Shown: positions 8,686 through 18,080 of the stretch, piece after piece | Layout of the letters: each line of letters opens with the position of its first letter | Numbering within the stretch: position 1 is the stretch's first letter | Assembly: GCA_012960505.1 (NCBI GenBank) | Contig: DUBC01000036.1 | Location: forward strand, 1 to 64,000 | Length of the DNA stretch: 64,000 bases | Reading direction: 5' to 3' | From: Verrucomicrobiales bacterium | GTDB lineage: Bacteria; Verrucomicrobiota; Verrucomicrobiia; Verrucomicrobiales; DEV007 | Program-made: the position numbers and the translations under genes | The notes under the pieces: generated by a model | Database searches by the model: none | Seen by the model: the letters and a program-made list of their open reading frames with translations, nothing else | Told to the model about the DNA's origin: nothing

Positions 8686-10122
8686 TCAGCTGTTATCAGG
8701 ATTCCTTTTTAGCAATCCGTTAATTGCTCTTTGTTCGGCTTTTTGATCAAATTTAGGATTCGGTTGCGTGGGGACAGGAGCCTTAACTTTAAATCTCCAT
8801 TTGCGTAGGTATGAGAGCAAGGACGAAGCTATTTCTGGTTGATCAGTTGTAAGATTCTTACTTTCGCTAATATCATTGTCCAAGTTAAAGAGCTCGGTCC
8901 GTCCGTCTTCGAAATATTCTATGAGCTTCCATTTTCCTTTCCTAATTACGCCGCAGGGCCGTGCCCGGAAGAGGGGGTCAGGCTGTTCATTGTGTCTTTG
9001 ATAGCTTTGCAAATAGGCGGGAAAATGCCAATACAAGGATCTTTCATTAATTTCTTTTCCTTTCAGTAATGGGATTAAACTGATTCCATCCAAGCTATGA
9101 TCTTTGTTAATTTGTCCTCCTGTGATTTCGCAGATGGTGGGATATAGATCGACTGCCGTGATTGGTGTTTCGCACTTGGATCCGGAGCGGACTACTTTTG
9201 GCCAGTTTACGAAAAAAGGGACGCGTATTCCTCCTTCGTAGTAAGTTCCTTTGTAACCTTTGAGTGGATGCATTGAGGTAGCAGGTCCATATCCTCCGTT
9301 GTCAGAGTAAAAAATGATAATTGTTTTTTCTTTTATGCCTAGAGAATTAAGGGTGGAGATAATTTTCCCGACTCCATCATCAACACTCTTAATCATGGCA
9401 GCCATGGTTGTGTCTTTGTGTAATTTTCCAGGGGCTTTGTTTTCAAAGTATTCCTTGTCTTTGTTTTTTGCTTGGATTGGAGTGTGAACTGCAAAGTGGG
9501 TGAGATATAGGAGCCACGGGAGTTCACTTTTTTCATTGATGAACTTAATAGCTTCTGAAGTGAGGGTATCTGTTAGATATTCGTTTCTATCGACCTTGGT
9601 GAGCCCTTTAATTTTCCCATGTGGCGGGAAGTATCCTTTTGGTGGGCTTCCCGATTTACTTCCACCAATATTAAGATCAAAACCGTGACGTGTTGGATCG
9701 GAACTTAAATGCCATTTTCCAATGGATGCAGTGGCATAACCAGCTTCTTTAGCGGCTTTAGCCCAGGTGGGAATCTCTGGACTTAATGTGTTGGTTCCAG
9801 GAATATGAATGAGTCTGCGATATGCAGATTTCCCCCTTGGCCCCGTTCCTACATTATATATTTTGTGGCGGGGGCTGTATTGCCCCGACAAGAGACATGC
9901 TCGAGAAGGGGCGCAATTAGCAGCGCCTGCATAAGCGTTTGAGAAAACCATTCCCCCCTTTGCTAGGCTATCTATGTTAGGAGTTTCATAAAAGTCTGAT
10001 CCAGCGTAGCTGGTGTCCCGCCAACCGAAGTCATCGAGGTAAATGAATAAAATATTGGGCTTATCCTCTTTTGCTTTTGACAGCACAGAGAATAAAAGAA
10101 GAAAAGATGCAATTAGGCGCAT
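8686..10122 (-). CDS. Exported formylglycine sulfatase
   Basis: Hydrolyses sulfate esters, probably on algal polysaccharides. 478 residues with a signal peptide (1-17), the metal-binding NILFIYLDDFGW with Asp30/Asp31, and the maturation motif Cys70-Ala-Pro-Ser-Arg in which Cys is converted to formylglycine. Further family marks are IGKWHLS (about 137) and the C-terminal FYSDNGGYGP metal site. The length is normal for the type I family. It is 16 bases from the DUF1080 gene on the same strand, so the two are likely one transcript. The specific substrate cannot be inferred. Confidence 0.93.
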   Translation of the reverse strand: MRLIASFLLLFSVLSKAKEDKPNILFIYLDDFGWRDTSYAGSDFYETPNIDSLAKGGMVFSNAYAGAANCAPSRACLLSGQYSPRHKIYNVGTGPRGKSAYRRLIHIPGTNTLSPEIPTWAKAAKEAGYATASIGKWHLSSDPTRHGFDLNIGGSKSGSPPKGYFPPHGKIKGLTKVDRNEYLTDTLTSEAIKFINEKSELPWLLYLTHFAVHTPIQAKNKDKEYFENKAPGKLHKDTTMAAMIKSVDDGVGKIISTLNSLGIKEKTIIIFYSDNGGYGPATSMHPLKGYKGTYYEGGIRVPFFVNWPKVVRSGSKCETPITAVDLYPTICEITGGQINKDHSLDGISLIPLLKGKEINERSLYWHFPAYLQSYQRHNEQPDPLFRARPCGVIRKGKWKLIEYFEDGRTELFNLDNDISESKNLTTDQPEIASSLLSYLRKWRFKVKAPVPTQPNPKFDQKAEQRAINGLLKRNPDNS

Positions 10123-10138
10123 GTATAAGACCGAGATT

Positions 10139-10966
10139 TTATAGCTCTTTTATCTTAATGTTGCGCCACTGGACTGTTAAAGGTCCTGCATTTGTTCCTA
10201 TGCCATGCACCTGTAATCCAATCAATCCTGTTGAATGTGTTTTATAGATAGCTTCATCGGTTAAATCTTCAATTTTATTGCCGTTAATCCAAGTTTGAAT
10301 TCTGTTTCCTTTAGCAATGATTCGGTACTTGTTCCATTCACCATCTTTAAAGTGTTTATGGGGCTTGAGGCGTTCCTTTGGAGTTAACCAACCTCTTCCC
10401 GTTGCTTCACCATAGACATATCCTGCCTCTGCGCCATTTTGTCCGCTTGCTTCAATTTCAACTTGAGGTCCATTTACGCGGCCACCGTATTTACTGGAAG
10501 GATTCTTTAATTGTGAGCGGATTTGAACTCCGGAATTGAGTTTGTTATTACATTTAACTTCGAATTCGAGTTCAAAGTCAGAATAACTTTTATCAGTACA
10601 AAGGAAAGTATTGCCGCTTCCTTTGGCGGTGGTTCCAAGTATAGAGTTTCCATGAATTTTGTAGGAAGCGTAACCACTCTTTATTGACCAGCCGTCTAAG
10701 TTCTTAGTGTCTGGGCCGAAGAGTGTGATAAAAGATTTCTTTGGAATCCCTTTTATTTTATCCTGCTCAAGATTTTTTGATATCCATTTTACAAGGGTTG
10801 AACTGCCGTTGCCGTAACCTCCTGGAAGAGGTCTAAAGTCTCGAGTTTGAATCTTAGGTGGATCTCCCCAATGCGCTGGGAATTTCTTTTTGTTAAAGGC
10901 TTCGGCTGTTGAGGTTAATAGGATTAATCCAAGATATGACAGGCAGAGGAGTGTTAGGGATTTCAT
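10139..10966 (-). CDS. Exported DUF1080 / 3-keto-disaccharide hydrolase-like protein
   Basis: 275 residues with a signal peptide (1-23). Residues about 85-275 form a DUF1080 concanavalin-like beta-sandwich: SFITLFGPDTKNLDGW at its start, SDFELEFEVKCNNKLNSGVQIRS in the middle and the closing GLIGLQVHGIGTNAGPLTVQWRNIKIKEL sheet. Members cleave or bind sugars, and some act on 3-keto-glycosides. It is the first gene of the minus-strand pair with the sulfatase, which supports a role in sulfated glycan breakdown (inference from context). Confidence 0.88.
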   Translation of the reverse strand: MKSLTLLCLSYLGLILLTSTAEAFNKKKFPAHWGDPPKIQTRDFRPLPGGYGNGSSTLVKWISKNLEQDKIKGIPKKSFITLFGPDTKNLDGWSIKSGYASYKIHGNSILGTTAKGSGNTFLCTDKSYSDFELEFEVKCNNKLNSGVQIRSQLKNPSSKYGGRVNGPQVEIEASGQNGAEAGYVYGEATGRGWLTPKERLKPHKHFKDGEWNKYRIIAKGNRIQTWINGNKIEDLTDEAIYKTHSTGLIGLQVHGIGTNAGPLTVQWRNIKIKEL

Positions 10967-11121
10967 TTTATTTTAATAATATTAAGCTACAAATGCTCTT
11001 TAGGTCTATCTAGAAAACATTTCAATTTTGGAAGTGGATAGACACAGAAACAAATGTAATTATCAACTTACGAAAATTGCCATATTATAAGTCAAAAATT
11101 ATTATTTGATTAAATCACATC

Positions 11122-12318
11122 ATGCCGGAACCCTCATCTGAAAATCAACCTGAAGAAGCCGATTTATTTTCAGACGAAGAGGCGAATTCATTAGAGAACC
11201 TGCCTGCGTCAGCTGAAAATCTTGATGAAAATGAGAATGATCTAATTATAAGAAAGTCTAAAAAAACAGAACTCGACAGCAGTCTAAACGACACTGAAGA
11301 AGTAAATATTTACAGAGGAAAGGGATCGGATAATGAAGGCGCTGATGCAACTTATGGTGAGTTAACGAAATTGCTTGACTCGAATGTTGCCGGGAAAGAG
11401 TTAAATGATTCTGAGGATTTTAATCTGGATGCAGATATTTTTAGTTCAGTGAAGCTTCCTATTGGGTTGGTTCTTGAGCCTCTTTATCAGAAAGAAAGAA
11501 GTGGCGTCAAAGTTAAGGCGGGGGTGTTTATTGCGGTTAGTCTTTTTGTGTTCATTGTCTTTTTGTTATGGGGTGGAAAAAATAATGAGTCTGGCGACTC
11601 TGATGCTAATTTGAAGGGCCCGTCAAAACATTCAGCTGAACACCTTCTGAAACCATTAGTTCCTATTGAAGGAGAGAACACAGCTGATATTCAATTGCGT
11701 GTTAGAGATACACTTGAAAAATTTTTTGGAGCTACCAAAAAAGAAGAACTTTACGGTGTCATAAGGAAGGGCGACGGTGTTTCAGATCTTTTTGCTGATT
11801 ATTATTCAAGAAACGAATTCTTAGTTCCTAGGCTAAATACTATTGATTCAGTTTTGAAATTTGAAGATCCATCTAATTTTTGGATCGCAAATATCACAGT
11901 TCAAGATGACATTCGAGCTCGCTCTGTAATATTGGAGGATTCTGATATTGGGTTCCTAGTGGATTGGGAAGAGTTCGTAAGGTACAGTTCTATGCGTTGG
12001 AAGGATTTTATTGATACTAAGAGTCTAGAGGCAATTGATTTTCGTGTTAGGGCAACTCTTGATGTGAATCCGGGTTTTGCATTTCCAGATAGGAAAAAAT
12101 GGATATGTGTCCGCATAGATGACTGGAAATCAGATGATATTCTATTTGGCTATGCGGCAGTCGGCACTGAATTATCACAGAGAATTCAGAAAGTTTTATA
12201 TGATGAATGGCAAAAAGATTGTGTTCTTAGGCTTCAGTTTCCTGAAGATTCAAAGGGGGGAATTAATCAAGTGCACATTTTAGATTTGGTTAATGATAGC
12301 TGGGTTAAATTTGACTAA
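11122..12318 (+). CDS. Unknown single-pass membrane protein with acidic N-terminal arm
   Basis: 398 residues. The first 130 are acidic and low complexity, with no signal peptide. One membrane helix follows at about 133-153 (GVFIAVSLFVFIVFLLWGG). The remaining 240 residues are a soluble, mixed alpha/beta domain, probably on the outer face of the membrane. I do not recognise the family. The layout (cytoplasmic arm, one helix, extracytoplasmic domain) resembles the proline-rich protein at the start of the window only in topology. It is followed 85 bases later by an ACT-domain protein. Confidence 0.75.
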   Translation: MPEPSSENQPEEADLFSDEEANSLENLPASAENLDENENDLIIRKSKKTELDSSLNDTEEVNIYRGKGSDNEGADATYGELTKLLDSNVAGKELNDSEDFNLDADIFSSVKLPIGLVLEPLYQKERSGVKVKAGVFIAVSLFVFIVFLLWGGKNNESGDSDANLKGPSKHSAEHLLKPLVPIEGENTADIQLRVRDTLEKFFGATKKEELYGVIRKGDGVSDLFADYYSRNEFLVPRLNTIDSVLKFEDPSNFWIANITVQDDIRARSVILEDSDIGFLVDWEEFVRYSSMRWKDFIDTKSLEAIDFRVRATLDVNPGFAFPDRKKWICVRIDDWKSDDILFGYAAVGTELSQRIQKVLYDEWQKDCVLRLQFPEDSKGGINQVHILDLVNDSWVKFD

Positions 12319-12403
12319 TTGACTTGGTTGTGATTAATCTTTTTTATCTGGAATAAGTGAGGTTCCATTATTTTAGTTAATAAATTTAAATCGCTTAAAT
12401 AAA

Positions 12404-12865
12404 ATGGGAATTGAAGATTCGGCAGTGACTAAAGGAGACCCCGTTAAGCAATTTTCGTTAATGTTGGAAAATCGCATCGGTGCTATGCATTCGATGATTA
12501 AATTATTGAACGATTCAAAAGTTTATGTGCTTGGTTTTAGTATACAAGATTCCTTTGATGTAACTATTCTTAGGCTAATTGTTAGCGATCCAAATCTTAC
12601 TGAAACGCTGTTCATTGAAAAAGGGATTCCTTATGTTGTTAATGAAATTGTTGTTATCCAATTGAGCGAAGGTTCGATTTCTCTTACCCAATGTCTTGCA
12701 ACTCTGTCTGCTGCGGAGACTAACATACATATTAGCTATCCGCTCAATATCAGTGATGAGGGAAGGTCCCTTGTGGCTCTGAGTGCAGAGGATGCAGATT
12801 TTGCTTCTGTAGCTCTGCAGAATGGAGGCTTCAAACTTTTATTTCAGGGTGATTTAAGTCGGTAG
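12404..12865 (+). CDS. ACT-domain protein
   Basis: 153 residues. Residues about 15-90 fit an ACT small-molecule-binding domain (KQFSLMLENRIGAMHSMIKLL, then DVTILRLIVSD), and the second half may be another, more diverged copy (SLVALSAEDADFASVALQNGGF). Such stand-alone proteins sense amino acids and regulate enzymes or resemble acetolactate synthase small subunits. No catalytic domain is attached, and no amino-acid operon lies nearby, so the ligand and partner are unknown. It is convergent with the glycosyltransferase gene. Confidence 0.75.
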   Translation: MGIEDSAVTKGDPVKQFSLMLENRIGAMHSMIKLLNDSKVYVLGFSIQDSFDVTILRLIVSDPNLTETLFIEKGIPYVVNEIVVIQLSEGSISLTQCLATLSAAETNIHISYPLNISDEGRSLVALSAEDADFASVALQNGGFKLLFQGDLSR

Positions 12866-12874
12866 TAAGATCAT

Positions 12875-14038
12875 TTATAGAGTTGCGATTTTCGCCACTT
12901 TATGTGCCGTTTTTCTATGGCCGTTTTTCTCTGCGGCTTTACGCATGGATAACCACTTCGAACCGTTCTCTTTTAGTATATTTCGAATTATTGTGTCTAG
13001 ATTTCTAGGGTTTGTTGCAATTAATCCTGCTCCGGAATTAGCAATTAATTCTGCGTTCCCTTCTTCTTGTCCAGGGATCATAGAGTCTATAATCATTGGG
13101 CATGATGAGGCGAGCGCCTCTTGAACTGATGCTCCTCCGGCTTTGCCAATGACTAAATGATGTTTGTTCAGTAGTTCAGGCATATTGTTTGTCCATTCAA
13201 TGATTTCGGTTTCATTGTCTGTCTCAGCATTGACTGTGCCTCTTAATCTTTGTGCATGCCTTCCTAGGACGATAGTTAATGAGATGTTGCAGGTTGAATT
13301 GTTCTTTATTCTATGAAGTGCTTTGAGTGTCTCTTTGACATGTTTTGTTTTTGCGGCTGGGGTATAAAGTATTCTAAGGGGGCTTGGCGGTTTTCTTTCT
13401 ATTCGATGCGTGCGGTAATTTTCAAATATTGGAGATACCGGGAAGCCAGTGATGTGAATTCTTTCTTTGGGGATTCCATTTTCTAGAAAGAAATCTGCCG
13501 AGATTTGGTCCAATACTAGGAAATGTCCTGAAGTTTTATTGAGCCATGCTCTGTTGATCGACTTTGAGTCAGTTACCATGGTGATAAGCTTGAACGGTAG
13601 TGGCTGAGATCCAAAGATTCTCTCTATTAGATTTCCATATAAAGGATAGGTGCTTATGACTGTCTTTGGTTTTGTTTTCTGCAGGTATGCAGCAGTGCCA
13701 CGGGTGACGGTAGGCATTAAGTCAAAGGAGTCTTCTCCGAATGAAATGTTATCTGCTATGCGGTATAACTTTTCCCATACGCTAGGGCATCGAGTAGTAA
13801 TAATTCGGTACCCTTTGGTAAGGCACTGCATCGTTGATGGGTGAATTGTGTTGAGTAGATCTATGGCTCCGCTATTTGGGATCTTTAAATTATTGAGTGC
13901 GGTAACGATGTTTTGAGCGGCGGTATTATGACCATCACCAAAGGATGCGGTTAAGACTGATACAAAATTATCTTTTCCAAAGGAATTTCCCCTTTTACTT
14001 TCATTTTCCTTTAAGTTGTTCCGTTGACTCTGAGGCAA
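12875..14038 (-). CDS. Monogalactosyldiacylglycerol-synthase-like glycosyltransferase
   Basis: Family enzymes transfer a sugar from a nucleotide sugar to diacylglycerol or a related acceptor at the inner membrane face (MGDG synthase, UgtP, MurG-related fold). The 387-residue protein has the family opening VLTASFGDGHNTAAQNI (about 28-44), the acceptor-domain stretch VISTYPLYGNLIERIFG (about 128-144), and the nucleotide-sugar motif IGKAGGASVQEALASSCPMI (about 296-315) followed by the conserved GQEEGNAELI. It has no signal peptide. It is divergent from mtnA and convergent with the ACT gene, so it is probably transcribed alone. The sugar and acceptor are not determinable. Confidence 0.85.
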   Translation of the reverse strand: MPQSQRNNLKENESKRGNSFGKDNFVSVLTASFGDGHNTAAQNIVTALNNLKIPNSGAIDLLNTIHPSTMQCLTKGYRIITTRCPSVWEKLYRIADNISFGEDSFDLMPTVTRGTAAYLQKTKPKTVISTYPLYGNLIERIFGSQPLPFKLITMVTDSKSINRAWLNKTSGHFLVLDQISADFFLENGIPKERIHITGFPVSPIFENYRTHRIERKPPSPLRILYTPAAKTKHVKETLKALHRIKNNSTCNISLTIVLGRHAQRLRGTVNAETDNETEIIEWTNNMPELLNKHHLVIGKAGGASVQEALASSCPMIIDSMIPGQEEGNAELIANSGAGLIATNPRNLDTIIRNILKENGSKWLSMRKAAEKNGHRKTAHKVAKIATL

Positions 14039-14132
14039 GGTATCTATCTTACTTGTTTAAGGTCAGAATTAATAGATCTGACTAATAATTCTGTATGGAT
14101 TTTTGTACAGATAGAATGCTATTATATTATCT

Positions 14133-15251
14133 ATGAATGTCGATGGTAAAGCTTACCGAACGGTTTGGACTGATAATGAAATATCCAGTTTTTCTGTAAA
14201 AATAATTGATCAGAAAAAGTTACCATTTTTCTTTGAGGTTAAGGAACTTTTTTCTGTCTCTGATGTAATTAGGGCAATCGCTGACATGCATGTAAGAGGA
14301 GCTGGATGCATTGGTGTTACGGCAGCTTACGGGATGTGGTTAGCTGCTAAAGAAAGTCGTGGAGATTCAATTCAATTACAGTCTTTCGCGGATGCTCTAA
14401 TGTGTTCTAGGCCTACTGCAACAAATCTAGCATGGGCTGTTGAGAGACAATTAAGTGTGCTTATCAATGCCGATCCCGCAGATTGGACTGAGATTGCCCT
14501 GAAAGAAGCTGAGTTAATCGCCGATGAAGATGCTAATTGGTGCCGCAGTATTGGGGAGAATGGAAAGGAATTGCTTTTAGATATAGCCAAAAATAAGTCT
14601 GATGATCAAACGGTTAACATACTTACACATTGTAATGCTGGGTGGCTTGCGTTTTCTGATTGGGGTTCTGCTACTGCCCCTATTTATGCGGCGCATAGAG
14701 ATGGTTTACCAATTCATGTTTGGGTTGATGAGACGCGTCCATTGAATCAAGGCTCACGTCTTACGGCATGGGAACTAGGCCAGGAAGGTGTTCCTCATAC
14801 AGTGATTGCAGATAATGTGGGGGGGCATCTTATGAATATAGGAAAGGTCGATATTGTTATAACTGGTACTGATAGAACGACTCGATATGGGGATGTTGCT
14901 AACAAGATTGGAACTTATCTTAAAGCTCTTGCGGCCCATGATAATGGAATTCCTTTTTATGTGGCTTTACCTTCTTCTACTTTTGATTGGACTGCATCCG
15001 AGGGGGGGCTTGGAATTCCAATAGAAGAACGTAACCAAGATGAGGTCAGAAGGATCGAAGGATTGTCTGCTGCGGGAGAGTTGATTGGCATCGAGTTGGC
15101 GATGCCCTGTGTTACATATGCTAATTATGCATTTGATATTACTCCATCTAGACTTGTTACTGGCCTTATTACGGAACGTGGTGTGTGTGATGCCTCAGAA
15201 AAGGGGGTTATGGAACTATTTCCAGACAAAAAACAACTTTGCAGCAGTTGA
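14133..15251 (+). CDS. mtnA: S-methyl-5-thioribose-1-phosphate isomerase
   Basis: Converts methylthioribose 1-phosphate to methylthioribulose 1-phosphate in methionine salvage; relatives act on ribose 1-phosphate. The 372-residue protein has the substrate-binding VRGAGCIGVTAAYG (about 50-63), the catalytic Cys near 167 in LTHCNAG, and the catalytic Asp near 246 in ITGTDRTTRYGDVANKIGTY. VDETRPLNQGSRLTAWEL is also typical. Length is normal. No other mtn genes are present here, so the pathway cannot be confirmed from context. The thymidylate kinase gene begins 59 bases downstream. Confidence 0.9.
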   Translation: MNVDGKAYRTVWTDNEISSFSVKIIDQKKLPFFFEVKELFSVSDVIRAIADMHVRGAGCIGVTAAYGMWLAAKESRGDSIQLQSFADALMCSRPTATNLAWAVERQLSVLINADPADWTEIALKEAELIADEDANWCRSIGENGKELLLDIAKNKSDDQTVNILTHCNAGWLAFSDWGSATAPIYAAHRDGLPIHVWVDETRPLNQGSRLTAWELGQEGVPHTVIADNVGGHLMNIGKVDIVITGTDRTTRYGDVANKIGTYLKALAAHDNGIPFYVALPSSTFDWTASEGGLGIPIEERNQDEVRRIEGLSAAGELIGIELAMPCVTYANYAFDITPSRLVTGLITERGVCDASEKGVMELFPDKKQLCSS

Positions 15252-15310
15252 TTTAAATTGTTTTTTATCGTGGTTCGACAAGTAGACAACGACAAGCTAT
15301 ATGAATTGTA

Positions 15311-15952
15311 ATGGCATTAGGCAGATTTATTAGTTTTGAAGGTTCTGAAGGATGTGGTAAGTCCACGCAGATCAAGCGCCTATTTGAACGTCTCCAAGGC
15401 ATTGGGCATGAGGTCTTGCTTACAAGGGAGCCTGGAGGCACTGAGTTGGGAGAATGTATCAGAGATTTATTGCAGCATGCACCTGAAGGCGAAAACATGA
15501 CTTCTGAATCTGAGCTCCTTTTATTTGCTGCTAGTCGTGCACAGCTTGTGAGGAGAGTCATTGAGCCTAAAATAAATGCAGGGGCCTATGTTCTGGCTGA
15601 TAGGTTTCATGATTCTACGACAATTTATCAAGGCATTGCACGGGGGCTAGGAGAAGAGATTGTTTCGGTGATGAATGATTTTGCGGTTGGCGATTGTTTG
15701 CCTGACTGTACGTTTTTATTGGATATAAGTGTAAGCGAAGGTCGTGAAAGGATTCGTGCTAGGTCTGGTGGGCAAGAGGATCGAATGGAACGAGAACCTG
15801 ATTCTTTTTTTGAGAAGGTGCGTGTAGGCTACCTTGAACTTGCAAATAATAATCCGGAAAGATTTGTGTTACTTGACGCTTCTAAATCCGCTGATGAATT
15901 GGAGTTAGAAATATGGAACAACTTAAATAAAAAGTATGGCGTTGGATCTTGA
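15311..15952 (+). CDS. tmk: Thymidylate kinase
   Basis: Phosphorylates dTMP to dTDP for DNA synthesis in the cytoplasm. 213 residues with the P-loop FEGSEGCGKSTQ (9-20), the DR(F/Y) motif in LADRFHDSTTIYQG (about 95) and the lid region RARSGGQEDRME. The length matches the family. The start codon is ATG at 15311. Its 3' end overlaps the start of holB by 17 bases, which is the conserved tmk-holB arrangement of many bacteria. Confidence 0.95.
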   Translation: MALGRFISFEGSEGCGKSTQIKRLFERLQGIGHEVLLTREPGGTELGECIRDLLQHAPEGENMTSESELLLFAASRAQLVRRVIEPKINAGAYVLADRFHDSTTIYQGIARGLGEEIVSVMNDFAVGDCLPDCTFLLDISVSEGRERIRARSGGQEDRMEREPDSFFEKVRVGYLELANNNPERFVLLDASKSADELELEIWNNLNKKYGVGS

Positions 15953-16919
15953 TAGCGCTTTTGAATATTTGAATAAATCGTTTTCTGCAAGGAGGCTTTC
16001 CCATGCTTACCTTATTACCGGACCTGCCGGGAGTGGGAAAAATGAGTTAGCCTTGCGTTTGATTTCGCTGGTTAACAAATTTCCGCAAGAAGAATCCTTG
16101 GCTAACGTGATCTCTAAGAATGTTCGGCTAATTCAACCAGAGTCAAAGTCGCGGAGAATTAAAGTTGAACAGGTACGTGAACTCGAGGGAATGTTTCATC
16201 AGAAAGCAAATAAGGGGTCATATAAGATAGGTATTATTGAAGATGCGGAGAGGCTAGGCGAGGAGGCTGAGAATGCATTTTTGAAGACACTGGAAGAGCC
16301 CCCTTTGAATTGTTTGATACTATTGATAACGGCGTTTCCTGAACAGTTACTTGATACTATTCTTTCCCGCTGCATAGAGGTTCCTTTGATGCAGGCTGAT
16401 TCAAGTATAGCAGCTAATGAATATGGTGATCGGCTTAGGGATCTTCTCCAAGGGATCCGTCCGGACGGCGAAGTTTCAGATGCACTTAAAATTGCTAGAG
16501 CTTTTTCTGATATACTAAAGGACGCTAAGGAAAAGTCAGAGAAGGAGGAAGACAAGGAGAGGAAGTTGGAGTCTGAATCGTTTGCGAAAACAACTGATGG
16601 GCGTTGGTTAAAGGATCGTGAGGATTATCATAAGGCTATTGCTCAGTCGCGTTATTTAGGTATCCGGTCTGACTTGCTTGAAGTGCTAATTTCATGGTTC
16701 GGTGATGCGCTTCGACATAAAAAAGGATACACAAGATTGGACTTTTCACAGCAATCGGAATTTACATTAAGCTTATCCAAAGGGTTTTCGACGGATGAAT
16801 TAATGAAAAAAATGAGATCTTTGGAACGATTGAGAGATGATCTTGGAACTAACGTTCAAGAGTCCCTTGCGATTGAAGTGAGTTTTCTTGAGGTTTTTGC
16901 GAATAATCAAACTGGCTAA
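15936..16919 (+). CDS. holB: DNA polymerase III delta-prime (clamp loader) subunit
   Basis: Part of the sliding-clamp loader at the replication fork. 327 residues with the Walker-A-like GPAGSGKNELALR (about 29-41), the sensor region NAFLKTLEEPP (about 115) and the clamp-loader SRC motif (LSRCIEVPL, about 145). The four-Cys zinc module that normally sits between Walker A and the KLEEPP motif is absent. It overlaps tmk and is followed 36-40 bases later by a glycerate kinase gene, so the genes are likely co-transcribed. Confidence 0.88.
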   Translation: MALDLDSAFEYLNKSFSARRLSHAYLITGPAGSGKNELALRLISLVNKFPQEESLANVISKNVRLIQPESKSRRIKVEQVRELEGMFHQKANKGSYKIGIIEDAERLGEEAENAFLKTLEEPPLNCLILLITAFPEQLLDTILSRCIEVPLMQADSSIAANEYGDRLRDLLQGIRPDGEVSDALKIARAFSDILKDAKEKSEKEEDKERKLESESFAKTTDGRWLKDREDYHKAIAQSRYLGIRSDLLEVLISWFGDALRHKKGYTRLDFSQQSEFTLSLSKGFSTDELMKKMRSLERLRDDLGTNVQESLAIEVSFLEVFANNQTG

Positions 16920-16958
16920 AGGTATAGGGATTACCTAATTGGGAATATTTAATTTGTG

Positions 16959-18080
16959 ATGCGAATATTAATTGCTCCAGATAAATTTAAAGGAACCATG
17001 CGTGGATCTGAAGTCGGAGAGGTGATAGGAAATGTTTTTGGGGATCATGAATGTCGAATCTTTCCTGTGGCCGATGGTGGAGAGGGGACCGCTGAAATAA
17101 TTGGCAATGCCCTCGGGGGTGCGTGGGTCAAGTCTCAGGTAAGGGGTCCATTAGGTGATATGGTGAATGCTGGTTTTTTTCTTGTATGTGATGATTGTGG
17201 TGGTGGAGGTACTGCTGTCATTGAAATGAATTCAGCTTCGGGGCTTGGTCTCATTCAGGGTAAGAAGCTAGATCCTTGGGTAGCTTCCACTCATGGTACC
17301 GGAGAGTTGATTATTGAGGCTAGAAATTTTGGTGTTGATAGAATTATTTTGGGTATTGGAGGAAGCGCAACGAATGATGGCGGAGCAGGAATGGGGCAGG
17401 CTCTGGGAGTTCGTTTTTTTAATGATGAGGGATTAGAGATTAGTGAGATTCCTGAGAGGTTGATGGAAGTTGATCAAATTTTTCCAGAAATTAGATTGGA
17501 TCTTCCTGAAATCATTGTTGCCTGTGATGTCAGAAATTCATTATTAGGGGAGGACGGAGCTACTAGAGTCTATGGTGAGCAGAAGGGGATAATTCAAAAA
17601 GATATGGAAAGACAGGAAGCTAGGCTGTTGAGATTTGCAGATCTTGTGGAATCTGAAATGGGTAATGCCTTCAGAGATGAGCCAGGTGCTGGGGCAGCTG
17701 GTGGGTTAGGGTTTGGGCTCATGTCTTTTTGTGAGGCGGAATTGCGATCAGGCTTCGATTTGGTGGCAGAGAGTATAGATTTAGAGGGTGTTATGGCTTC
17801 TTATGATTTAATCATAACTGGAGAAGGTTGTATGGATTCCCAGTCATTGATGGGGAAGGCGCCTTACGGGGTTGCAAAAATGGCTAGAAAGCTAGGCAAG
17901 CCCGTAGTGGCAATTTGCGGCTGCGTCCATGGTGCGGAAGCTCTTGAAAATGATTTTGATATTGTCCTTTCAATGGTTGATGAAAAAACAGATATGCAAC
18001 ACTCTATGTCTAATCCTCGGGAGGTTTTAAAAAACAAGGTTGATTCTTGCCGACAAATGATTGAGCAATTGGTATTGTGA
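16959..18080 (+). CDS. Glycerate kinase (GarK/GlxK family)
   Basis: Phosphorylates D-glycerate with ATP, giving 2- or 3-phosphoglycerate. The 373-residue protein shows the family opening MRILIAPDKFKGTMRGSEV, the ATEIIG-like stretch GEGTAEIIGNALGG, the strongly conserved GIGGSATNDGGAGMGQALG (about 130) and DLIITGEGCMDSQSLMGKAPYGVA (about 285). A GTG one codon earlier (16956) is possible, but ATG at 16959 gives the family N-terminus. The stop overlaps the start of fabD by four bases, so translation is coupled. Confidence 0.92.
   Translation: MRILIAPDKFKGTMRGSEVGEVIGNVFGDHECRIFPVADGGEGTAEIIGNALGGAWVKSQVRGPLGDMVNAGFFLVCDDCGGGGTAVIEMNSASGLGLIQGKKLDPWVASTHGTGELIIEARNFGVDRIILGIGGSATNDGGAGMGQALGVRFFNDEGLEISEIPERLMEVDQIFPEIRLDLPEIIVACDVRNSLLGEDGATRVYGEQKGIIQKDMERQEARLLRFADLVESEMGNAFRDEPGAGAAGGLGFGLMSFCEAELRSGFDLVAESIDLEGVMASYDLIITGEGCMDSQSLMGKAPYGVAKMARKLGKPVVAICGCVHGAEALENDFDIVLSMVDEKTDMQHSMSNPREVLKNKVDSCRQMIEQLVL

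Noticed and set aside
14103-14130. TTGTAC and TATTAT as a promoter for mtnA
   Set aside because: The -10 box would lie directly before the start codon, placing the start of transcription inside the gene.
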